A stretch of 5,005 nucleotides of DNA. Source: Bacteroidales bacterium (GTDB lineage: Bacteria; Bacteroidota; Bacteroidia; Bacteroidales; VadinHA17). This document shows, piece by piece, positions 1 through 5,005 of this stretch. The notes below the pieces were generated by a model. The model worked only from the letters and a program-made list of their open reading frames with translations. It ran no database searches and was not told the DNA's origin. How positions within the stretch are numbered: the first letter of the stretch is position 1; every line of letters starts with the position of its first letter. Location of the stretch: positions 1-5,005 of the forward strand of contig JABUEV010000222.1 in the NCBI GenBank assembly GCA_013314865.1. Reading direction: 5' to 3'. Position numbers and translations under genes: made by a program.

Positions 1-871
1 TATAAAGATTTGCAACAAAACCGGTTGTCATGTTGTATATATAGATGCCGGATTCTGTTCCTATCCATAATTCATTCCCGGGGAACAGGCACGCAGTGCG
101 GATCATGATATTTCTCCACAGTTTGTCCTTTTCGAAGAAACCTGAGACCGCACCGGAGTTCGGATTTAAGATTCTGATCCCTGCAATGTCTGTTGTAATT
201 ATTAATCCGCTGAAACCTGCATCGACAATGTTTATCAGGCGTATGGATTCAGCTAATTCTTTTTCTGACAATATTTTGATACCCTTAAAATTATCCCCCT
301 GCTCATCATATTTATATATCCTGCCATCGGCACCCGTGAACCAGACGTCGTTTGAAGCAGTGACAGTTATGGTTCCCGGAATGAAGTATTTATCTGAAGG
401 GTAGAACACTGTCTTTCCTGAATCCTTTCTGTATCTGAACAATCCGGTACGGGTGCTTATCCAGACATTGTTGTTGCTGTCAACTTCCACATCAGTGACC
501 AGTCCGCTTATCTCCTGATCCTCTGAGGTTATTGTTCCAAAATAGTCGCTATCCGGATCATAGTAGCAGATGCCCTTGGGTGTTCCGACCCATATCCAGC
601 CGTCATTGTCTTCGCGGATAGCTGTTATGAAATTACTTATCAGGCAGTTGGCAGATTCAGGATTATACAGGAACACTTTGAACTGATATCCGTCGAACCT
701 TGTCAGGCCTTCCTTTGTGCCAAACCATACGAATCCCCGCCTGTCCTGAATGCAATCCATTACTGCATTGTTTGAAAGTCCGTCGTCAATCCTGTAATGC
801 CTGAAGTAATAAGGCCTGCCATTGACAGAAATTGTCAGGAAGAAAGTTACAATAGCCGCAAATAACCTCAT
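1..871 (-). CDS. Two-component-regulator-type beta-propeller sensor protein, N-terminal part (runs off the left edge)
   Basis: I read this 290-codon frame by hand on the reverse strand. It starts at ATG 871-869 and stays open to base 2. The first ~18 residues (MRLFAAIVTFFLTISVNG) are a signal peptide, so the visible part should be extracytoplasmic. Regulator-propeller (Reg_prop) blades follow: residues 29-61 (DDGLSNNAV...GFVWFGTKEGLTRFDG), 79-106 (GWIWVGTPKGICYYD), 125-148 (NNVWISTRTGLFRY), 168-189 (NDVWFTGADGRIYKYD), a weak one at 208-237, and 257-280 (NELWIGTESGIYIYN). Such propellers are the periplasmic sensor of Bacteroidota hybrid two-component systems, usually followed by more blades, a Y_Y_Y domain, a membrane helix and an output module. 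None of that is visible here, so the protein could be a hybrid histidine kinase, a LuxR- or LytTR-type regulator, or a diguanylate cyclase. An in-frame stop lies upstream with no other ATG between, and there is no clear Shine-Dalgarno site. It follows the ligase on the same strand after 155 bases. I am confident of the family but not of the output type. Confidence 0.9.
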   Translation of the reverse strand, partial: MRLFAAIVTFFLTISVNGRPYYFRHYRIDDGLSNNAVMDCIQDRRGFVWFGTKEGLTRFDGYQFKVFLYNPESANCLISNFITAIREDNDGWIWVGTPKGICYYDPDSDYFGTITSEDQEISGLVTDVEVDSNNNVWISTRTGLFRYRKDSGKTVFYPSDKYFIPGTITVTASNDVWFTGADGRIYKYDEQGDNFKGIKILSEKELAESIRLINIVDAGFSGLIITTDIAGIRILNPNSGAVSGFFEKDKLWRNIMIRTACLFPGNELWIGTESGIYIYNMTTGFVANLY

Positions 872-1026
872 CAGATAACCGGTAGTGTTCAAATAATGCC
901 TAAAAATTATGAATATTTAAAAGAAAGAACTGCAAATATTCAGCAAAACATGTAAAAATTCATTCAAATTAAAGGGTCAAATACCCCGGTCATTGGCAGA
1001 GAAAACAGAATTTTCAGCGGGGCAGA
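872..1026. other. AT-rich intergenic region between ligase stop and sensor start
   Basis: This 155-base gap lies between two genes on the same strand. I found no open frame of note. It holds the 9-bp inverted repeat at 910-942 and only a weak promoter-like match for the sensor gene. On the minus strand that match is TTTG (936-933), 23 bases, then TAATTTTT (909-902), which misses the last base of TAnnTTTG. No strong GC-rich terminator hairpin follows the ligase stop. Confidence 0.6.
910..942 (-). repeat. 9-bp perfect inverted repeat, possible weak terminator or operator
   Basis: TGAATATTT at 910-918 pairs with AAATATTCA at 934-942 across a 15-base spacer. Read on the minus strand, the second arm is followed at once by TAATTTTTAGG. 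The structure could therefore be a weak, AT-only terminator about 85 bases past the ligase stop. It also lies between the two boxes of the weak promoter-like match for the sensor gene, where it could be an operator. In AT-rich DNA a repeat of this size can arise by chance, so the function is inference. Confidence 0.35.
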
Positions 1027-2796
1027 TTATTTATATGCAGATTCGGCCAGCGACCTGTATTTTGACAGAATAACTTTTCTTTTGGGTTTGAGAGTCTGGG
1101 AAAGCATTCCGTTCTCAACAGACCATGTATCGGTTACAAAGAAACTCTTCTTAATCATTTCCCAGTCTGGCAGGGTTTTATTCACCTCTGCCACCTCTTT
1201 GTTCAGCATTTCTGTAACCTTTTTAACGGCTATCAGTTCTTCATCGCTGACATCAGGATTAATCCCGTTGCTCTTGCACCATTCGCGCACATTCTTCATT
1301 CTGGGTATGATGATGGCGGATGCAAATTTCTGGTGTTCGCCGAAAACGAGGCAGTTTTCAACAAATGATGATTCACGCAGTCTGTTTTCCAGAACCTGCG
1401 GGGCAATGTATTTTCCTGATGAAAGCTTGAAGATTTCTTTTTTGCGGTCAGTAATCATCAGGTATTTTCCGTCTTTAAGATATCCGACATCGCCTGTATG
1501 CAGCCATCCATCTTCATCTATAATTTCACGTGTGGCTTTGTCGTCTTTATAGTATCCCTTCATCACGTGAGGGCCGCGAACCAGTATTTCACCGTCTTCG
1601 GCAATTTTAAGCTCAGTATTTTCGAGCGGAAGGCCATTTGTTCCCAACTGGTTGTCATGCGGCGGATTGACAGAAATGACCGGTGAAGTCTCAGTCATGC
1701 CGTAACCCTGATAAAGGTGCAGTTTGGCCGCAGTAAAAAGCCTGATAATATTAGGCCTGATAGCAGCACCTCCTGTCACTACCCACATTTCGTGCCCGCC
1801 CAGGGCATCGCGCCATTTCTTGTAAACAAGCCTGTCAGCGATTCTGTGCTTAAGCCTGTAGAAAAAGTCTTTGCTTTTATTGTCAAAATTGTTTGCGAAC
1901 TTCCATGCCCATTTATAGATAATTCTTTTTATGCCTTTCAGATTTTTCCCGGCATCTTCAAGTTTTGAGTACATCATTTCAAGCACCCTCGGGACAGCAC
2001 AGAAGCCGTCGGCGTGCATGCTTGCAAGGTCTCTGGCAATTGTCGACAGACTTTCGGCGTAGTAAATGCTTATTCCAAGCTGTTGAAACTCATAGTTCAT
2101 GGTTCTTTCATAAGAATGGCATAGAGGAAGGAAGCTGAGCATTTTATGCTGTGATCCTGCCGTCTGCCAGATGGCATGCCCGTATGAGTCAAAAGTGAGG
2201 TTGCGGTGTGTAAGCATTACTCCCTTTGACTCGCCTGTGGTGCCTGATGTATATATAATAGTAGCAACATCATCGGGTGAAATATCCTTTTTGTTTTGCT
2301 CTATGACCGGATTAAATTTTGGCCGGTTTTCCTTACCCAGTGCTATCAAATCGTCGAGACAAAAACCACACCCGCAGTTATCAATTGTCATTACCTCTGC
2401 ATTGTGGTCCATCTTTGCTATCACAGGTGTCAGTTTGTTATAAAGTGTCTTCCCGCCGAGAACAATCAGTTTTGCATCACTGTGGTTGAAAACATGAAGA
2501 AACTCACCTTCGCTGAGGGTTGAATAGACAGGAACAAAAATCAGCCTTGAAAGGGCGCATCCCATATCCAGGAAATTCCATTCCGGCCTGTTATTGCAAA
2601 TAACAATAATCTTGTCTTCCGGCTGATACCCCTTTGCCATTAATCCGCTGGCAACATTCCATGAGGCTTCAATGTATTCGTCGACACTGACCTTAATCCA
2701 TTTGCCGTCAGAATATTTAGCAAATATATCGTCTTTGGGAAATTTAGTTTTAAGAATATCAAGGTATTCAAAAGTTCTTGTGGGCATCATATACAT
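1027..2796 (-). CDS. AMP-forming long-chain fatty acid-CoA ligase
   Basis: This cytoplasmic or membrane-associated enzyme activates fatty acids: fatty acid + ATP + CoA gives acyl-CoA + AMP + diphosphate (EC 6.2.1.3 type, FAA1/COG1022 branch of the ANL superfamily). The motifs run in the expected order: P-loop YTSGTTGESKG at residues 182-192, GYGMTETSP at 364-372, GWLHTGDVGYL at 430-440 with the ATP-ribose-binding Asp in TGD, and the hinge/A8 block DRKKEIFKLSSGKYIAPQ at 450-467. Near the C-terminus, TLKPKRK (568-574) matches the usual TLKxKRK, and Lys570 is the likely adenylation lysine. The length of 589 is normal for the family and the N-terminus aligns with where family members begin, so the gene is complete. 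A stop codon sits in frame directly before ATG 2796, so Met1, Met3 and Met4 are the only plausible starts. A cysteine cluster, CGCGFC (141-146), is unusual. Chain-length preference cannot be read from the sequence. It may serve phospholipid recycling or beta-oxidation. Its promoter region is shared with the divergent lipoprotein gene. Confidence 0.95.
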   Translation of the reverse strand: MYMMPTRTFEYLDILKTKFPKDDIFAKYSDGKWIKVSVDEYIEASWNVASGLMAKGYQPEDKIIVICNNRPEWNFLDMGCALSRLIFVPVYSTLSEGEFLHVFNHSDAKLIVLGGKTLYNKLTPVIAKMDHNAEVMTIDNCGCGFCLDDLIALGKENRPKFNPVIEQNKKDISPDDVATIIYTSGTTGESKGVMLTHRNLTFDSYGHAIWQTAGSQHKMLSFLPLCHSYERTMNYEFQQLGISIYYAESLSTIARDLASMHADGFCAVPRVLEMMYSKLEDAGKNLKGIKRIIYKWAWKFANNFDNKSKDFFYRLKHRIADRLVYKKWRDALGGHEMWVVTGGAAIRPNIIRLFTAAKLHLYQGYGMTETSPVISVNPPHDNQLGTNGLPLENTELKIAEDGEILVRGPHVMKGYYKDDKATREIIDEDGWLHTGDVGYLKDGKYLMITDRKKEIFKLSSGKYIAPQVLENRLRESSFVENCLVFGEHQKFASAIIIPRMKNVREWCKSNGINPDVSDEELIAVKKVTEMLNKEVAEVNKTLPDWEMIKKSFFVTDTWSVENGMLSQTLKPKRKVILSKYRSLAESAYK

Positions 2797-2799
2797 TCA

Positions 2800-2839
2800 G
2801 GTTTGCCGCAAAAATAACAATATTCTTAGAAAGCAAACC
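2800..2839. repeat. 7-bp inverted repeat framing the ligase core promoter
   Basis: GGTTTGC at 2800-2806 pairs with GCAAACC at 2833-2839 across 26 bases. The arms are about 33 bases centre to centre, roughly three helical turns. One arm contains the upstream promoter box of the ligase and the other lies just before its start codon. That would suit a repressor binding both arms, but a 7-bp match at this spacing is also plausible by chance. Confidence 0.3.
2809..2837 (-). promoter_or_regulatory. Putative Bacteroidota-type promoter of the ligase gene
   Basis: On the minus strand, TTTG (2837-2834) is followed after 17 bases by TATTTTTG (2816-2809), an exact match to TAnnTTTG. Only 12 bases separate the end of this box from ATG 2796. 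A transcript from it would be nearly leaderless for Met1, and somewhat less so if translation begins at Met3 or Met4. It fits the known Bacteroidota primary-sigma consensus. The position so close to the start codon is the main reason for doubt. Confidence 0.45.
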
Positions 2840-2915
2840 CCTTCAGAAATTGATGGTGAATTTGAAAGTCATTAGCCAGGCTGACGGGGACGGGTTTAAA
2901 GCTAATTTCCTGCAA

Positions 2916-2950
2916 ACTGATTTTTTGACTGTCTGTTCGTCAAAAACAGT
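2916..2950. repeat. Bulged 12-bp inverted repeat between divergent promoters, operator candidate
   Basis: TTTTTGAC (2922-2929) is perfectly complementary to GTCAAAAA (2939-2946) around a 9-base loop (TGTCTGTTC). Outside these, ACTG (2916-2919) pairs with CAGT (2947-2950), interrupted only by two unpaired bases (2920-2921) on the left. The dyad ends 10 bases before the upstream box of the lipoprotein promoter and lies well upstream of the ligase promoter. That is a typical place for a regulator site and not for a terminator, since neither gene ends here. Confidence 0.5.
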
Positions 2951-2960
2951 ACTGAAATGC

Positions 2961-2991
2961 TTGACTTGAAATGATTTATGTTTTAAATTTG
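2961..2991 (+). promoter_or_regulatory. Putative Bacteroidota-type promoter of the repeat lipoprotein gene
   Basis: TTG at 2961-2963 is followed after 20 bases by TAAATTTG at 2984-2991, an exact TAnnTTTG match with the preferred spacing. Transcription would begin a few bases further on, leaving an untranslated leader of about 40 bases before ATG 3039. No Shine-Dalgarno sequence is seen in the leader, as is common in this phylum. Confidence 0.55.
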
Positions 2992-3038
2992 ATATTAAAC
3001 ACCATATTCTTTTTAAATCAACCTTATCTGATATTGTT

Positions 3039-5005
3039 ATGGAACGGCTACTAAAAATCTTAACAGGTTTGGTCTTTTTATCTGCGATCTTTTTGACTGC
3101 AGAGTCTTGTAAAAAGAAGACTACCCCGCTGGTAACAACTGCCAATGTGACTGAAATTACTTCTACTTCTGCAAAATCAGGAGGAAATGTCACTGATGAC
3201 GGGAATGCTGCTGTCACTGAAAGGGGAGTTTGCTGGAGCACTACTCAGAACCCCACAACCAGTTCAAACAAAACAAGCGACGGTTCCGGTGTCGGAACAT
3301 TCACCAGCAATTTGACCGGACTAACGTCCAATACGACTTACTATGTAAGAGCTTATGCGACTAATAGTGAAGGAACTGCATATGGAAACGAACTCTCATT
3401 CACCACTCAATGCCAGCTTCCTTCAGCAACCACAAATGCTGCTTCGGATGTTACGGGAAGCTCTGCCACACTGAACGGAACTGTTAACGCCAGTGGTTCT
3501 TCGACTACCGTGACTTTTGAATATGGACTGACGACAAGTTACGGCAGCAGTGTGACAGCGACCCAGAGTCCTCTGACAGGCTCATCCAACACTGTTGTAA
3601 GTGCTGCAATCACGGGATTAACCCCAGGAACCACCTATCACTACAGAGTGAAGGCAGTAAACTGCGGAGGGACGGTAAACGGCACTGATCAAACTTTTAC
3701 CACTTCATGTCCTTCTGCAACTGCAACAACAAATGCCGCATCAGGAGTGGGCAATACAACCGCAACACTTAACGGCACGGTAAATGCAAAAGGCACCACT
3801 GCCACAGTGACTTTTGAATACGGACTTACAACCAGCTATGGAAGCACAGTCACAGCTACACCTAGTCCGGTAACAGGTTCCTCCAATACTGATGTAAGTG
3901 CATCTGTTACAGGATTAACACCAGGAACCACCTATCATTTCAGAGTCAAAGCTGTTAACTGCGGCGGTACAGTCAATGGTTCTGATCAGACATTCACAAC
4001 CTCATGTCCTTCCGCTACTGCAACCACAAATCCGGCTACCGGAGTTACATATACGACAGCTACCCTAAACGGCACCGTAAATGCAAATGGGTCTTCAACT
4101 ACTGTAACATTCGAATATGGTCTTACAACTGCCTATGGAAGCACTGTTACAGCAACACAAAGCCCGGTAACCGGAAGCAGTAATACTGCAGTCAGTGCCT
4201 CAATAACAGAACTTATACCCGGGGCAACATATCACTACAGAGTAAAAGCAGTAAACTGCGGAGGAACTATAACAGGAACTGACAGGCAGTTTACAACCCC
4301 TGAGGCAAAAAGCAGTTTGCATCATACCGGCATTATACAAACTAACGTTGATTTGAATACAAGAAAAACCCTGGGACAGATTACTATTAATCCGTCAGTC
4401 TCGGGGAAGGTTATTGTATCATTTGATGGAGTCTGTTTCTCAAGCCCGGGTGACAGAATTGTTCTGGCTGCAAGTAACACGACAAACTGGGTCAGTAATG
4501 ACGGAAACGTACATTTTGAAGCATTTGATAGTGACCTTAATACAAATGCATTTTCACACACACGTGTTTATGATGTAACCCCTGGAAGCCATACTTTTTA
4601 TGCGGTGGGACAAAATTATGTCGAGACTGACGGTGATGGATTGGCTTCAATTTATGGAAGCCTGACAGTACAGTTCATTCCTTCCACCTCAGGCTCTATT
4701 GTAGGATTCTCAGGTATAATCAGGCCTAATGTTAATGTAACAAGCACGACAACCGTAGGCAGTGTCACGATAAATCCTTCTGTCCCTGGTAAAGCTATAG
4801 TCAAATTTGACGGGGTGTGCGTCAGTAGTCCAGGCGACAGAATAATCCTGGCAGCCAGCAACACATCTTCATGGTATGCCAATGACGGAAGTGTCAGTGT
4901 TGAAGTTCCAAACAGTGACATAGACAGGAAATCCTTCTGTCATACCCGTGTCTATGATGTCAGTCCGGGCAGCAATACTTTTAATGCAGTTGTGCAAAAT
5001 AGTAT
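3039..5005 (+). CDS. Large repeat-built secreted protein, probable lipoprotein with FN3-like domains (N-terminal part, runs off the right edge)
   Basis: I read 655 codons by hand from ATG 3039 to the window edge without a stop. An in-frame TGA lies upstream and no other ATG lies between. Residues 1-24 are a basic/hydrophobic leader (MERLLKILTGLVFLSAIFL) ending in AESCKKK. Cys24 is the probable lipidation site, although Glu at -2 departs from the classical lipobox. Residues 28-124 form a divergent FN3-like domain of a type common in Bacteroidota surface proteins (GVCWSTTQNPTTS... at ~64, YYVRAYATNSEGTAYG at 101-116). Residues 125-421 are three tandem FN3-like units of 99 residues each. After a short linker, a different 128-residue repeat begins at 431, with a second copy from 559 that is cut by the edge. 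Ser, Thr, Gly and Asn are abundant, as expected of beta-sandwich repeats. The probable role is an adhesin, matrix or other cell-surface structural protein. No catalytic motif is seen, and any catalytic domain or type IX sorting signal would lie beyond the window. Confidence 0.88.
   Translation, partial: MERLLKILTGLVFLSAIFLTAESCKKKTTPLVTTANVTEITSTSAKSGGNVTDDGNAAVTERGVCWSTTQNPTTSSNKTSDGSGVGTFTSNLTGLTSNTTYYVRAYATNSEGTAYGNELSFTTQCQLPSATTNAASDVTGSSATLNGTVNASGSSTTVTFEYGLTTSYGSSVTATQSPLTGSSNTVVSAAITGLTPGTTYHYRVKAVNCGGTVNGTDQTFTTSCPSATATTNAASGVGNTTATLNGTVNAKGTTATVTFEYGLTTSYGSTVTATPSPVTGSSNTDVSASVTGLTPGTTYHFRVKAVNCGGTVNGSDQTFTTSCPSATATTNPATGVTYTTATLNGTVNANGSSTTVTFEYGLTTAYGSTVTATQSPVTGSSNTAVSASITELIPGATYHYRVKAVNCGGTITGTDRQFTTPEAKSSLHHTGIIQTNVDLNTRKTLGQITINPSVSGKVIVSFDGVCFSSPGDRIVLAASNTTNWVSNDGNVHFEAFDSDLNTNAFSHTRVYDVTPGSHTFYAVGQNYVETDGDGLASIYGSLTVQFIPSTSGSIVGFSGIIRPNVNVTSTTTVGSVTINPSVPGKAIVKFDGVCVSSPGDRIILAASNTSSWYANDGSVSVEVPNSDIDRKSFCHTRVYDVSPGSNTFNAVVQNS
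3411..4301 (+). repeat. Three tandem 297-bp units encoding 99-residue FN3-like repeats
   Basis: The units are 3411-3707, 3708-4004 and 4005-4301 (residues 125-223, 224-322 and 323-421), all exactly 297 bp with no indels. By hand count, units 1 and 2 share 78 of 99 residues and units 2 and 3 share 77 of 99. Shared blocks include LNGTVNA, VTFEYGLTT, YGS.VTAT, SP.TGSSNT and RVKAVNCGGT. Each unit has two cysteines, at unit positions 1 and 85 (Cys125/209, 224/308, 323/407), which could form a disulfide within or between units. The codons for identical peptides often differ, so the duplications are not recent. Confidence 0.92.
4329..5005 (+). repeat. Tandem 384-bp unit encoding an unrecognised 128-residue repeat (one full copy, one cut by the edge)
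   Basis: Copy A is 4329-4712 (residues 431-558) and copy B is 4713-5005 onward (residue 559 to the edge). By hand alignment about 60 of the 97 visible positions are identical, with no gaps. Conserved blocks are TINPSV.GK, FDGVC.SSPGDRI, LAASNT, NDG, HTRVYDV.PGS and AV.QN. One Cys is conserved (466 and 594), and copy B has an extra one in SFCHTRV. Copy A ends with a Tyr/Thr/Val-rich strand-like stretch (IYGSLTVQFIP). The pattern suggests a beta-sandwich domain, perhaps jelly-roll-like, but I cannot assign it to a named family. Confidence 0.88.

Larger units (their letters stand above)
2797..3038. other. Divergent intergenic region (ligase / repeat lipoprotein)
   Basis: These 242 bases separate two divergently transcribed genes. 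They hold a promoter-like site for the ligase (2809-2837, minus), one for the lipoprotein (2961-2991, plus), a 7-bp inverted repeat framing the ligase promoter, and a bulged 12-bp dyad between the two promoters. A 132-codon antisense frame crosses this region, but it has no coding character and I do not call it. Confidence 0.75.

Noticed and set aside
45..404. 119-codon plus-strand open frame
   Set aside because: It lies antisense to the propeller sensor, whose blade motifs (WFGT, WVGT, WIGT) are unmistakable on the other strand.
972..988. Short hairpin AGGGTCAAATACCCC as a terminator after the ligase
   Set aside because: The stem is only about four base pairs plus a wobble, with a short T run. 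It is too weak to call.
1082..1552. 156-codon plus-strand open frame, and several shorter ones within 1498-2523
   Set aside because: They are antisense to the ligase, whose conserved motifs are intact. None has a recognisable motif.
2672..2969. Two plus-strand open frames of 63-67 codons spanning the ligase start and the intergenic region
   Set aside because: They overlap the 5' end of the ligase and its promoter region, have no motif, and read as low-complexity intergenic translation.
2843..3241. 132-codon minus-strand open frame overlapping the lipoprotein start
   Set aside because: It is antisense to the signal peptide and first domain of the lipoprotein and crosses the divergent promoters. 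It has no recognisable domain.
4322..4921. Two minus-strand open frames (79 and 89 codons) with similar sequences to each other
   Set aside because: Their resemblance (LLAAR.ILSPGL) comes from the 128-codon repeat on the plus strand read in antisense, so they are mirror shadows of copies A and B.
3411..5005. CRISPR array or non-coding tandem repeat
   Set aside because: The periods are 297 and 384 bp, the frame is open throughout, and conservation is at protein level. These are coding domain repeats.

Overview
The window looks like chromosomal DNA from a member of the Bacteroidota, probably an environmental or uncultured relative of the Bacteroidales. The evidence is a two-component-regulator-type beta-propeller sensor with the family's typical blade motifs, a secreted lipoprotein built from 'GVCWSTTQNP'-type and FN3-like repeats, and promoter-like sites that fit the Bacteroidota sigma-factor consensus (a TTG/TTTG box, about 17-23 bases, then TAnnTTTG). 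Shine-Dalgarno sequences are not evident. No RNA genes, CRISPR arrays, insertion sequences or attachment sites were seen. Genus-level placement is not possible from this sequence alone.

Layout. Bases 1-871 (minus strand) hold the first 290 codons of a secreted or periplasmic beta-propeller sensor protein that runs off the left edge. Bases 872-1026 are an AT-rich gap with one 9-bp inverted repeat. Bases 1027-2796 (minus) encode a complete 589-residue AMP-forming long-chain fatty acid-CoA ligase. Bases 2797-3038 are a divergent intergenic region with one promoter-like site for each direction and a bulged 12-bp inverted repeat between them. Bases 3039-5005 (plus) hold the first 655 codons of a large, repeat-built, probably lipid-anchored surface or periplasmic protein that runs off the right edge. 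It contains one divergent FN3-like domain, three FN3-like units of exactly 99 codons each, and then a different repeat of 128 codons, of which one full copy and most of a second are visible.

The genes show no clear shared pathway. The ligase makes acyl-CoA in the cytoplasm, the sensor is likely to signal an extracytoplasmic cue, and the repeat protein is likely to be an adhesin or other surface structural protein. The ligase and the sensor share a strand but are 155 bases apart. The ligase and the repeat protein are divergently transcribed and could share control through the dyad between their promoters. The least explained elements are the 128-residue repeat family, which I do not recognise, and the intergenic dyad.
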